Shown in pieces: positions 37,936 to 46,308 of a stretch of DNA of 64,000 nucleotides (position 1 is its first letter; each line of letters opens with the position of its first letter). The stretch is from NCBI RefSeq assembly GCF_010747415.1, contig NZ_JAAGNZ010000001.1, positions 2,604,001-2,668,000 on the forward strand, written 5' to 3'. The notes under the pieces are model-generated. The model had not been told where the DNA came from, searched no databases, and worked only from the letters and a program-made list of their open reading frames with translations. The DNA is from Spirosoma agri (lineage in GTDB: Bacteria > Bacteroidota > Bacteroidia > Cytophagales > Spirosomataceae). The position numbers were made by a program, and so were the translations under genes.

Positions 37936-38994
37936 ATGTACAGACGAGCGTTTTTGCAAAAGGCAACGGTTGGTGCAATGGCGCTTTCGTTGCCACAAGT
38001 GCCCGACTTTTTCAAGTCGACAGGCATGGGTATTGTCGTGCATTCGTATGCGAGTCGCTGGAATCCAAAAACGCCGAGCAGTGCCTATCCCGGTTTCGCG
38101 AACGCGCTGGATTTGCTGGATCACTGTCATCAGATTGGTGCTGGTGGGGCGCAGGTCGTGGTAAGCGACTGGACGGCAGACTTTGCCAGAAAGGTACGCG
38201 ACAAACGGGAGAAGCTTGGTTTGTATCTGGAGGGCTCCATTGGGTTACCGAAAAAGCCCGACGATGTGCCAAAATTCGAGCAGGAAGTTGTTAATGCGAA
38301 AGAAGCCGGGGCGCAGGTGCTACGAACCGTATGCTCGTCCGGGCGACGGTACGAAACCTACCATTCGCCGGAAGCTTTTCAGGAATTAAAGAAGAGTGCA
38401 TTGCTTTCGTTACAACTGGCCGAACCCGTACTCCGCAAGCATAGCGTCAAGCTGGGCGTCGAAAACCATAAAGACTGGCGGGCGAACGAGCTGGTTGCGC
38501 TTCTTCAGCAACTGAACAGTGAGTGGGTAGGCGTTACGCTGGACTTTGGCAACAGCATTGCCCTGCTCGAAGACCCGATGGACGTTATCCAGACGCTGAT
38601 GCCGTATGTATTCACGACGCACGTAAAGGATATGGCCGTCGACGAATATGCCGACGGTTTTCTGCTCTCCGAAGTGCCGCTGGGAACGGGTATTCTGGAT
38701 TTACCCGCCATTATCGAACGCTGCAAGAAACACAACCCATCGATTACGTTCAATCTGGAAATGATCACGCGGGACCCGCTGGAAATTCCCTGCCTCACCA
38801 AGGCGTACTGGGAAACGTTCGACGGCGTATCGGGTGCCGATCTGGCCAGAACACTCCAATTGGTCAGGCAGCATAAACCCAAATCAGCGTTACCGAAGAT
38901 CTCGCAACTATCGGCTGATAATCGATTGGCCGCCGAAGAGGCTAATATTCTGGCTTGCCTTTCCTACAGCAAAGATCGAATCGGCCTGAAATAA
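37936..38994 (+). CDS. Tat-exported sugar phosphate isomerase/epimerase-like TIM barrel
   Basis: 352 residues. N-terminal twin-arginine signal (YRRAFLQKATVGAMALS). The AP-endonuclease-2/xylose isomerase-like barrel shows metal-site regions GVENHKDW, GVTLDFGNS and FTTHVKDM. Export by Tat is common for Bacteroidota members of this fold. Probably acts on a sugar derivative with the dehydrogenase encoded just upstream; the reaction is unknown. Confidence 0.85.
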   Translation: MYRRAFLQKATVGAMALSLPQVPDFFKSTGMGIVVHSYASRWNPKTPSSAYPGFANALDLLDHCHQIGAGGAQVVVSDWTADFARKVRDKREKLGLYLEGSIGLPKKPDDVPKFEQEVVNAKEAGAQVLRTVCSSGRRYETYHSPEAFQELKKSALLSLQLAEPVLRKHSVKLGVENHKDWRANELVALLQQLNSEWVGVTLDFGNSIALLEDPMDVIQTLMPYVFTTHVKDMAVDEYADGFLLSEVPLGTGILDLPAIIERCKKHNPSITFNLEMITRDPLEIPCLTKAYWETFDGVSGADLARTLQLVRQHKPKSALPKISQLSADNRLAAEEANILACLSYSKDRIGLK

Positions 38995-39125
38995 AGTGGG
39001 GTCTGATGCTTATTTGTACTACTGGGAACCCGATTCACCAGTGACAAAAATCAACTTTTAGCTTCACGGATTGCCCCGTTTATTAGCAGAAAATAGCGTA
39101 TTGGTTAACACATTTAAAAGCTCAG

Positions 39126-39911
39126 ATGCCTAACGACATACTTCCGGGAATAAAACAATTTGATCTGACGGGTAAGGCGGCCATTATTACGGGCGGCTCC
39201 AAAGGACTCGGACTGGCTATGGCCGCCGGACTGGCATCAGCGGGAGCCAGTGTGATGCTGGTAAATCGGAACGCAGACGAAGGAGCCGAAGCCGCCCGCC
39301 AGCTCGCCCGCGATTTTGGTACCAATGCCATCTCGTACAGCGCCGACATCACCGACATTACGCAAACGGAAGCTATGGCTAAAGCCGCTATGGAGGCATT
39401 TGGACAGATCGATATTCTGATCAATAGTGCCGGAATCAACATCCGGGGGGCTATCGACGAAGTGACGCCGGACGATTTTAATAAAGTGTTACAGGTTAAC
39501 GTGAATGGCACCTGGCTATGCGCCCGAGCCGTGACACCTTATATGAAACAGCAGCGGAGAGGAAGCATTATCAACCTGGCCAGCACCCTCGGTTTGGTCG
39601 GGCTGGCCAACCGTACGCCCTATACCGCCAGTAAAGGAGCCGTTGTTCAGATGACCCGCGCCCTTGGGCTGGAACTGGCTCCGTTCAATATCAACGTCAA
39701 TGCGATCTGTCCAGGTCCTTTTCTGACGGAAATGAACTTACCCATTGCGCATACGGACGAAGCGAAAGTTTCCGTGCTTGGGGCCACGGCGCTGGGTCGG
39801 TGGGGACTGTTGCGCGAAATTCAGGGCGCAGCCATTTTTCTGGCCAGCGATGCTGCTAGCTATATGGTCGGGTCGATGCTCACGGTCGATGGCGGCTGGA
39901 CGGCAAAATAG
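39126..39911 (+). CDS. SDR-family oxidoreductase (gluconate 5-dehydrogenase-like)
   Basis: 261 residues. IITGGSKGLGLAMAAG cofactor motif, NSAG, the catalytic Ser in NLASTLGLVG and TPYTASKGA (Tyr, Lys). NADP preference is suggested by VNRNADEG after beta-2. It resembles gluconate/2-deoxy-D-gluconate dehydrogenases. Located between the TIM-barrel gene and the MFS carrier, it fits a sugar-acid pathway. Confidence 0.9.
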   Translation: MPNDILPGIKQFDLTGKAAIITGGSKGLGLAMAAGLASAGASVMLVNRNADEGAEAARQLARDFGTNAISYSADITDITQTEAMAKAAMEAFGQIDILINSAGINIRGAIDEVTPDDFNKVLQVNVNGTWLCARAVTPYMKQQRRGSIINLASTLGLVGLANRTPYTASKGAVVQMTRALGLELAPFNINVNAICPGPFLTEMNLPIAHTDEAKVSVLGATALGRWGLLREIQGAAIFLASDAASYMVGSMLTVDGGWTAK

Positions 39912-39963
39912 CTAGCAACGCTTGCTATCCGAAACCAAGTACAATACCTAAACCCTTTACCGA

Positions 39964-41343
39964 ATGGAACGGCTACGTGAATCGTCCCCAGGTGGAAACT
40001 CCCCGGGTGGAGGCACCCCGAGTGGAAGCAACTTGAACGAAACTTCCCGGAGTGGACGCCTACCCAAGACGCGGGCTCGTTACGGAATGCTGGCGCTTGT
40101 GTTCGTCAACGTTGTGATTAACTACCTCGACCGCAGCAACTTGTCGGTAGCCGCTTCGGCGTTAAGCAAGGACTTGCAATTGGGGCCGGAGCAGTTGGGG
40201 TACATTTTTTCGGCGTTCGGGTGGACGTATGCGTTGCTACAAATTCCGGGTGGGTTAATTGCCGACCGGTTTGGTCCCCGCGTACTCTATGCGTTCTGTC
40301 TGGTTACGTGGTCAATTGCCACGCTTTGTCAGGGGTTTGCACGCGGGTTTGCCAGTTTATTTTCCCTACGGCTGGCAACCGGTGCGTTCGAGGCCCCGTC
40401 TTATCCGATCAATAACCGGGTAGTAACGAGCTGGTTCCCCGATCACGAGCGGGCGTCGGCCATCTCGCTGTACGTGTCGGGACAGTTCATCGGCCTCGCC
40501 TTCTTGACGCCGGTGTTGGTGACGGTTCAGTACTACGCTGGCTGGAAAGGATTGTTTGTTGGTACGGGTTTAGTCGGAATTGTATGGGGAATAGTCTGGT
40601 ATCTGTTCTATCGCGATCCGCTGGATCACAAAACCGTAAATCAGGCGGAGCTGGACTACATCGAAGAGGGGGGCGGTTTGTTGAGCGGGAAAAAAACGTC
40701 AACCGTCTGGAGCTGGCATAACCTAAAGCAGGTGTTCTCGAGTCGTACCCTGTGGGGTGTCTACATTGGACAGTTCGCCGTCAATGCCACACTCTGGTTT
40801 TTTCTTACCTGGTTCCCGACGTATCTGGTGCAGTATCGGGGTTTGGACTTTATTAAATCGGGTTATCTGGCTTCAGTACCTTTTCTGGCGGCCTGTGCCG
40901 GGTTGCTTTTATCCGGTTTCGTGTCGGATCATCTGGTCAAAAATGGAACGTCGGTCAGCGTGGCTCGTAAAACACCGATCATCGCGGGGCTTCTTTTGTC
41001 CATCAGTATCATCGGAGCCAACTACACCAATGATACGACCATGATCATCTTCTTCATGGCGCTGGCTTTTTTTGGCTCGGGTATGGCCCTGATCTCGTGG
41101 GTGTTCGTGTCAATTTTGTCGCCCAAACAGTTGATTGGACTGACGGGGGGCGTATTCAATTTTATGGGTAATCTGGCCTCCATTGTCGTCCCTATCGTTA
41201 TCGGTTACCTGGCGAAGGATGGTAATTTCAAACCGGCTCTTGTATTTATTGGTGGCTTAGGCTTAGTGGGGGCCTGTTCCTACATATTCCTGGTCGGAAA
41301 AATAGAGCGCGTCGTCGTTCGCGACAATGGTGTTGTGAGCTGA
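39964..41343 (+). CDS. MFS transporter, anion:cation symporter (ACS) type
   Basis: 459 residues with about 12 membrane segments. The ACS signature appears early: NYLDRSNLSVAASALSKDL, then GWTYALLQIPGGLIADRFGPR. ACS members (hexuronate, galactonate, phthalate carriers) import organic anions with protons, which fits the neighbouring sugar-acid enzymes. The first 35 residues are a Ser/Gly/Pro-rich tail (SSPGGNSPGGGTPSGS) encoded by an imperfect 15-base repeat, unusual for this family; a start nearer residue 41 (MLALVF) would remove it, but that would also cut conserved residues. Confidence 0.9.
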   Translation: MERLRESSPGGNSPGGGTPSGSNLNETSRSGRLPKTRARYGMLALVFVNVVINYLDRSNLSVAASALSKDLQLGPEQLGYIFSAFGWTYALLQIPGGLIADRFGPRVLYAFCLVTWSIATLCQGFARGFASLFSLRLATGAFEAPSYPINNRVVTSWFPDHERASAISLYVSGQFIGLAFLTPVLVTVQYYAGWKGLFVGTGLVGIVWGIVWYLFYRDPLDHKTVNQAELDYIEEGGGLLSGKKTSTVWSWHNLKQVFSSRTLWGVYIGQFAVNATLWFFLTWFPTYLVQYRGLDFIKSGYLASVPFLAACAGLLLSGFVSDHLVKNGTSVSVARKTPIIAGLLLSISIIGANYTNDTTMIIFFMALAFFGSGMALISWVFVSILSPKQLIGLTGGVFNFMGNLASIVVPIVIGYLAKDGNFKPALVFIGGLGLVGACSYIFLVGKIERVVVRDNGVVS

Positions 41344-41550
41344 GCAGTCAATACCAATACAGCGAGTTCAAAAACTGAGTAATTATACGTGTATTTCGTC
41401 ACTAAGTAAGCGGACTTAGTTGTTCGTTGCTGGCTTAGTTGTTTCTCAATACTAGTATAGTTTCCTTTCTGTCAATCATTTAGTGGATAGTGCTGCGTAT
41501 TAATCCCATTTTTATATAGGTTAAAATGTAGTTATAATTACTTAGTCAAG

Positions 41551-41581
41551 TTTGTCATTCTAGTCATATCTATTTCTTTTG
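41551..41581 (+). promoter_or_regulatory. Bacteroidetes-type promoter upstream of a 67-residue gene
   Basis: TTTG at 41551-41554 (the -33 element) is followed after exactly 19 bases by TTCTTTTG (41574-41581), which matches the -7 consensus TAnnTTTG at seven positions of eight in the sense of one mismatch. The implied start site lies about 25 bases before the ATG at 41611. Confidence 0.5.
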
Positions 41582-41610
41582 TTTAACCATTCACAGAAAG
41601 ATATACTACA

Positions 41611-41814
41611 ATGATAGCTAAAATTCAATCTATTTCGTTAAGCCTCTACTTTCCATGGATCTCCGAGCAGGAAGCTAAGCCAGTATCGTACATCAAAAGC
41701 AAAAAGCGACGCTTTTATCCGAACTGGTTTAACATCATGGCCTGGTCTACATTACTGGTCATTAGCGTGGTACACACCTACTGTTTAGTCAAGCTACTAA
41801 GTTGGTTTTTTTAG
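41611..41814 (+). CDS. Small single-pass membrane protein, unknown
   Basis: 67 residues. A basic middle (IKSKKRRFYPNW) precedes one membrane helix (WSTLLVISVVHTYCLVKLL) at the C-terminus. ATG is preceded by an AT-rich region with a good promoter match. No family recognised. It is the first of three short same-strand genes of unknown function. Confidence 0.55.
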   Translation: MIAKIQSISLSLYFPWISEQEAKPVSYIKSKKRRFYPNWFNIMAWSTLLVISVVHTYCLVKLLSWFF

Positions 41815-41837
41815 TTAACCAGTCTTGCTACCTGACT

Positions 41838-42038
41838 ATGGAAACAAATCATTACGCAACGCTGCATCGGAAAAAACGGCTGTTGGAAGGCCTGATCCGG
41901 GCAAACATGGCCGAAGCAATGGCCTTGAGTGATAGGGAGCATTGTCCAACCCCTGTCTTATCGGGCGGGTCGTTTCGATCGATCAAAGCTATGCTTATGG
42001 AATATGCGGAAGTCTTAACGAGAATGGACCCGCAATAG
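41838..42038 (+). CDS. Small hypothetical protein
   Basis: 66 residues from ATG 41838, starting METNHYATLHRKKRLLEGLI. Predicted mostly helical and soluble. It lies 23 bases after the small membrane protein gene, so both may share the promoter at 41551. No family recognised. A TTG 12 codons upstream is possible but overlaps the previous gene's end. Confidence 0.5.
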   Translation: METNHYATLHRKKRLLEGLIRANMAEAMALSDREHCPTPVLSGGSFRSIKAMLMEYAEVLTRMDPQ

Positions 42039-42174
42039 CTATTGCAACACTCCAGCTGGCAAAAATTAATAGATTGTAACATCAGTCTGATTGTATTGGT
42101 GTTAACTCCTGCCCTGGAGAGTTCTGATTCATGAACGCACCCGTCGACCAGAACCGATTACTATACTGCGGATT

Positions 42175-42480
42175 ATGTCAGAACCGATCAGTCAACAAGC
42201 AGTAGACGAGCTATACGACTATGTGAATATAGGATTTGGGCACATGCGGTGTCGCCATGCCCCTTTCTTGGCTACCCAGGCCGAATCGGAACACTATACG
42301 CATCAACTTCGACAAACAGCAAGGAAATTACTTGTTTTTCGTGGGCTGAGCCAAGACAAGAAGTTACTGAAAGCATTGGACGCGTTAAAGGGGACTATCC
42401 TGTTTCGAAAGTTTATGATCGACAATGCCTTGCTTTTCCACGCTCTGATTGATCAATACGAAGCGATCAAAGCACTATGA
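42175..42480 (+). CDS. Small hypothetical protein
   Basis: 101 residues, helical, charged, with two cysteine-free halves apart from one Cys at about 26. Segments such as HQLRQTARKLLVFRGLSQDK and FRKFMIDNALLFHALIDQYE look like amphipathic helices. No family recognised. Third of the small-gene series, 136 bases after the second. Confidence 0.5.
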   Translation: MSEPISQQAVDELYDYVNIGFGHMRCRHAPFLATQAESEHYTHQLRQTARKLLVFRGLSQDKKLLKALDALKGTILFRKFMIDNALLFHALIDQYEAIKAL

Positions 42481-42595
42481 GGAACTGCAATGGGACGAGT
42501 ACTGGTATGTTCATCTGGATACCATAGTTGAGCCGATTCGTTAGCACGCTTCCTAATAAATCATGCCTGTGTAACGTTAAGCCGTGGTATGACAA

Positions 42596-42637
42596 AACGC
42601 GTAAAACTGCCCTAGGTCCAGAGCGGTTTTACGCGTT
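42596..42637. terminator. Hairpin terminator downstream of the M23-like gene
   Basis: AACGCGTAAAACTGC (42596-42610) pairs with GCGGTTTTACGCGTT (42623-42637) with one G-U pair; the loop is 12 bases. It stands between a plus-strand small gene and the minus-strand M23-like gene, so it can end both. Confidence 0.75.
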
Positions 42638-42713
42638 GACGCAGGTGTAGCTCCTCTCGAAGCCAGTTGAGTCGTTTTGAACGTCCTTCTTTACCAACGG
42701 GTAAGAAACGCGT

Positions 42714-43652
42714 TTATTTGGCGTGGCTTTTCTGCCATTTTTTCACTTCCCGTTTGCTCATTTCCTGTTCAATGACCGATTCGGGATGCTCGGACAGGTA
42801 CGCTTTTCGGGGCTCTAACCGACGGGCCTGCTGCTTATCCTTGAGCCAGAACCGAACGGGTACGTAGGCCCAATACTGTTTCCGATCGGTTAGCTGACCA
42901 TTTTTGATAACAGGGGCTTCGTAGTTATAATGCACGGCAAAGCGCACATGCGGTCCCAAATCGTAGTTTTCGCCCCCAACGATGCCGAGTGGAGTTCCCG
43001 CTTCGACAAACTGACCCGGCTTGACAAAAACACTGTTGGGCCGGAAAACGGTGTACGTGGCAAAACTACAGTCGGGGTGGTTGATCTCGACCATGTTGTC
43101 ATCGCGGTTAAATCCCAGATGAGCCCCCGTAACCACGGCATCACTGCGCACGGCTGATACCATTCCCCGGCGGGCCGCAAACACGGTGTCTCCACTGTTC
43201 ATTTTGAGGGCCAGCGAATACCAGTCTTTGGGGTCTGCTTCACCGGTGTAGAGCTTGCCGATATACGCTAATTCGGTAGCACTAACTCGTTTACCCGGAC
43301 CTGCCGGTAGCAGATATACGACAGCTGTATCGGCTTTTGGTTGTTTACAGCCTTTGATGAAACTGACCTTATACTGAAACGATGTCGATTGATTGGCTTG
43401 AGGCTGTAGCTTAAAAAGCGACTGTTGCCCCGGCCTGACATCAGTTTGGTAGGGTAGCGTCGCCGAGGTTCGCAGGCCATCCAGTTGAGTGAATGTAATG
43501 GTAACCGTGTAGGGACAGAAGCCAGTGTTACGACAGGAAAAAGCATACGCCCCCGTATTGTCTTTTTCGTAAAAGACTTCAATGGGCGATTGAGCGTTGG
43601 CGCTGGCGAAAAGCAAAAGGAGTAAGCTAATGAAGGTGAGCCGACGAATCAT
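42714..43652 (-). CDS. M23/LytM-fold protein with lost zinc ligands
   Basis: 312 residues. Signal peptide (LLLLLFASANAQ), a beta-rich N-terminal domain, then a LytM-like domain recognisable from NMVEINHPDCSFATYTVF, VFVKPGQFVEAGTPLGIVG and GPHVRFAVHY. Active M23 enzymes have an early His and Asp, a YAHL His and an HLH pair. Here the early pair is not found, YAHL is YTVF, and HLH is HVR. It is therefore probably a non-catalytic peptidoglycan-binding or scaffold protein. A basic tail of about 30 residues follows. Confidence 0.82.
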   Translation of the reverse strand: MIRRLTFISLLLLLFASANAQSPIEVFYEKDNTGAYAFSCRNTGFCPYTVTITFTQLDGLRTSATLPYQTDVRPGQQSLFKLQPQANQSTSFQYKVSFIKGCKQPKADTAVVYLLPAGPGKRVSATELAYIGKLYTGEADPKDWYSLALKMNSGDTVFAARRGMVSAVRSDAVVTGAHLGFNRDDNMVEINHPDCSFATYTVFRPNSVFVKPGQFVEAGTPLGIVGGENYDLGPHVRFAVHYNYEAPVIKNGQLTDRKQYWAYVPVRFWLKDKQQARRLEPRKAYLSEHPESVIEQEMSKREVKKWQKSHAK

Positions 43653-43981
43653 GGTGCTACTGGATTGATCAGGTTTGGGCGGATTGAAACGGACGAAAAA
43701 TAAGTTTTTTTTCGTAATTCATCCGTCACTTTTTTAGATTTTGTTTGTACTAAGTAATCTACATAGAAATACTTATGCTGCACGCGAGCGAACGCACAAA
43801 CTGCACAAAAACAACCGCCACAACCACACTTGTTCATGGCGCTGCTGACGACACTAACCAGGCTGTTTTACTAAATCTGTTACGGTTGACAAGACAGTGA
43901 GCACAAGCCAATCCACTAGTTGGCCGGACCTATCGACGCTATTTCGTGATGTGGATCTAAACCGATTCAGTTCAGATACGA
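43653..43981. other. Gap of about 330 bases upstream of the M23-like gene
   Basis: Contains the presumed promoter region of the M23-like gene (A/T-rich tracts at 43695-43760). A 62-codon minus-strand frame (43649-43837) begins MNKCGCGGCFCAVC, but it overlaps the M23 start and resembles no family, so it is not called. Nothing else is recognised. Confidence 0.35.
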
Positions 43982-44034
43982 TCGAACGTAAGAACGCCCC
44001 GAATTCTGCTGATTTGGGGCGTTCTTACGTTCGA
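43982..44034. terminator. 19-bp perfect hairpin closing the nuclease operon
   Basis: TCGAACGTAAGAACGCCCC (43982-44000) and its exact complement (44016-44034) enclose a 15-base loop. It starts eight bases after the nuclease stop codon. It is the strongest hairpin in this part of the window after that at 14521. Confidence 0.8.
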
Positions 44035-44041
44035 CTGCTCG

Positions 44042-45142
44042 TTACGAAGGTTTCTCATAGGCTGATAATGACTTGATCAATGTATCGCTATAAAGAAAAA
44101 TATCGTTGATCGTACCTATTTCGTGTCGCTGTTCGGCGCGATTTTCATCAAAAACAGTAATCGCTTTTTTGCTGCCGTTCAGATGCAGTCGACAAATTGG
44201 TTTTCGGTTGTTGTTGTCCAAAAGAATCGCAAAATAGGACTGCGCGTCCCGATGCACTATGCGATTGGCATCAATCAGATTTCGGAGAATGGCTCTGACA
44301 ATGTAAAAACCCTCTAGTTCTTCCTGCGTTGTCACAACGGTAGGCTCTTTCTTCTCGTCAATCGGAGCAGCCACGGGCAATTCTGTCGGAGCGGCCTGTT
44401 GTACGGTTATTTCTTCTTGGCCCAGAGCCGTCTTTAAACGATCCGTAATCTGGTCGGAAAACGTATGCTGGAATGATTTACGAACCAAGTTGGTGAAATA
44501 GTCCATCATTTTTGCCGTGAGGGTTCCTCCATACACCTGTCTCGCGAAATGGCGTACCAATGTGTCGGAAGGAGTAGCCAGCTCTTTCTGAATAAGAACT
44601 TTCAGTTCGCCCGTATACTTCAGTTCACTAGCCGTTGAAATAATGGTCTCAACGTCGAAATAGGATTTGTGGAATTTCTTAAGTTCCTCCACCTGATTAT
44701 CCCGCAAATCCAGCATGTTGATTTCCAGGAATGGTTTATCATCCATCTTGTTCGGCTCCTGCAAATCAGTGTAAAACCGGTAAATGACGCCATTCGTTAA
44801 CACGCCAAAACGGGCTTTGGTAACGTGAAAGTAGCGCAACAACTGGTTATCATGTAACGTAAGCGCCTGTTTCCAATGTTTGCATTCGATGAGAATACAG
44901 GGCTCAGCAGGACTGCCGTTTGGACCTTCTTTCAATATAGCATAATCGACCTTCTCGCCTTTCTTGGTGCCAATATCACTGATGAATTCAGGTACTACTT
45001 CGAACGGGTCAAATACATCATAGCCCAGCGTTTGCAGAAAGGGTAAGATGAGTGCTGTTTTTGTCGCTTCTTCGGTTTGTATCGATTCTTTCAGTCGGGC
45101 AACCCGTTCGCCATGCTGTTTGATTTGGTCTTTAAAATCCAT
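44042..45142 (-). CDS. Orphan HsdR-N-type restriction endonuclease-like protein
   Basis: 366 residues. Residues about 20-150 match the type I restriction R-subunit N-terminal (HSDR_N) domain: TEEATKTALILPFLQTLGYDVF, then the PD-(D/E)XK site as GEKVDYAIL (Asp) and CILIECKHW (Glu, Cys, Lys with the ECK variant). No helicase/ATPase half is present, and no hsdM or hsdS is nearby. The C-terminal 100 residues (IVRAILRNLIDANRIVHRD to the end) form a separate unnamed domain. It is the last gene of a trio with an AT-rich lipoprotein and membrane protein (38-base gap). Confidence 0.8.
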   Translation of the reverse strand: MDFKDQIKQHGERVARLKESIQTEEATKTALILPFLQTLGYDVFDPFEVVPEFISDIGTKKGEKVDYAILKEGPNGSPAEPCILIECKHWKQALTLHDNQLLRYFHVTKARFGVLTNGVIYRFYTDLQEPNKMDDKPFLEINMLDLRDNQVEELKKFHKSYFDVETIISTASELKYTGELKVLIQKELATPSDTLVRHFARQVYGGTLTAKMMDYFTNLVRKSFQHTFSDQITDRLKTALGQEEITVQQAAPTELPVAAPIDEKKEPTVVTTQEELEGFYIVRAILRNLIDANRIVHRDAQSYFAILLDNNNRKPICRLHLNGSKKAITVFDENRAEQRHEIGTINDIFLYSDTLIKSLSAYEKPS

Positions 45143-45180
45143 TTTTAAGAGGAAAGGTTTAGAGGTAATTGATAGTAGTA

Positions 45181-46299
45181 TTATTCGGCAATAACTAATC
45201 TGTTCCTGCCGCCTTCATTGCATTCCATGCGGTACGTACGGCCTCTCATTTCAATGGTTTTTCCGCACGGGCAGCATTCGGTTGAGTTACGCTGAGTAAC
45301 CTGCCGAACGCGTCCTAAATTATCGGTAGCGCTATAATACCGGGTGCAAATATCACAGCCCTCACTACCTTTGACGATTGTAAGGTCACCATTATCTGAC
45401 GGTCCTTTTCTGCCTTTAACAGGTGGCGGGGCAATAGAACATATAGTTGTATACTTTACAGTCGATATACTACTACCTTGTTTAGCAACAAACGTAAATT
45501 GTGTTCCACTTAGCTGATTTGCCGAAAGAGTAAATTCGCTGCTGCTTTGACCTTCACTTAGCCCTTTGGCACTATATGATATTGGGCTTCCATCTCCGCC
45601 TAAAGTTCTGATTGATAATTTTCTTGTTTTGCAGTCTAGACCTGATACATTTAAGATGAGTGGAGAGCGAGGTGCAGAAGATGGTGGATTGATTAGTAAA
45701 GTAATAGAAGATTTAGGGTTCTGGCACAAGGTACTTTGTATTTTACTTCTGATATCATCAATACTAGTAAAGACTTTGTACGTCTTGTCATTTAAGAGGT
45801 AAGTATCTAGAGATCCATCCACACTAAAAACTAGAATAGAATCTTTAGAGGCTTTGGTTGTGATAAAATTGACCAGAATTTGTGCTGCGTTTCTGTTAGT
45901 AGATGCCTTGGTAAATTCTTTAGGAACGTTTAATTCCTCTAAATTCTTTTTTATTAATCTACCAATAACCTTTGGATTACTTACATCTTTCGATCCACCT
46001 TTTTCAATAGTTGTTTTAAGTGATAAATCCTTTTCTAAGTCTAAACGTGTAATTGTAGGATCAAGAATAAACGTACGATTACAATCTTTACTGTCAGAGA
46101 CAATTACGTCGCACAATGTGCGCATGTCTTCAGTAAGGTGCCTCTCGTCATCTTCGTCATCAACAGATAAGGAATCTACGAGTGCAATTTTCAACGAACT
46201 TCTAGTTGGCGCTTTGTCAGAGTCCTCTGAACCACCACACATTGAAGCTGTTAACGTGATATAAATAATTAGCAAATAACCTAAATTGAAAAATCTCAT
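45181..46299 (-). CDS. AT-rich lipoprotein with Cys-rich C-terminus, unknown
   Basis: 372 residues. Lipoprotein signal ending TASMC (Cys at about 21). A middle region (about 35-210) alternates strands and helices with DSILVFSVDGSLDTYLL and SSITLLINPPSS, hinting at a Rossmann-like or vWA-like fold. Then a beta-sandwich-like section and a C-terminal part with Cys pairs (CDICTRYY, CCPCGKTIEMRG). No known family recognised. GC is clearly lower than in flanking genes. It lies nine bases after the membrane-protein gene. Confidence 0.75.
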   Translation of the reverse strand: MRFFNLGYLLIIYITLTASMCGGSEDSDKAPTRSSLKIALVDSLSVDDEDDERHLTEDMRTLCDVIVSDSKDCNRTFILDPTITRLDLEKDLSLKTTIEKGGSKDVSNPKVIGRLIKKNLEELNVPKEFTKASTNRNAAQILVNFITTKASKDSILVFSVDGSLDTYLLNDKTYKVFTSIDDIRSKIQSTLCQNPKSSITLLINPPSSAPRSPLILNVSGLDCKTRKLSIRTLGGDGSPISYSAKGLSEGQSSSEFTLSANQLSGTQFTFVAKQGSSISTVKYTTICSIAPPPVKGRKGPSDNGDLTIVKGSEGCDICTRYYSATDNLGRVRQVTQRNSTECCPCGKTIEMRGRTYRMECNEGGRNRLVIAE

Positions 46300-46308
46300 G
46301 AGAATGGA

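Noticed and set aside
43649..43837. 62-codon Cys-rich frame (MNKCGCGGCFCAVC)
   Set aside because: It overlaps the start of the M23-like gene on the same strand, and the composition after the first 15 residues looks random.
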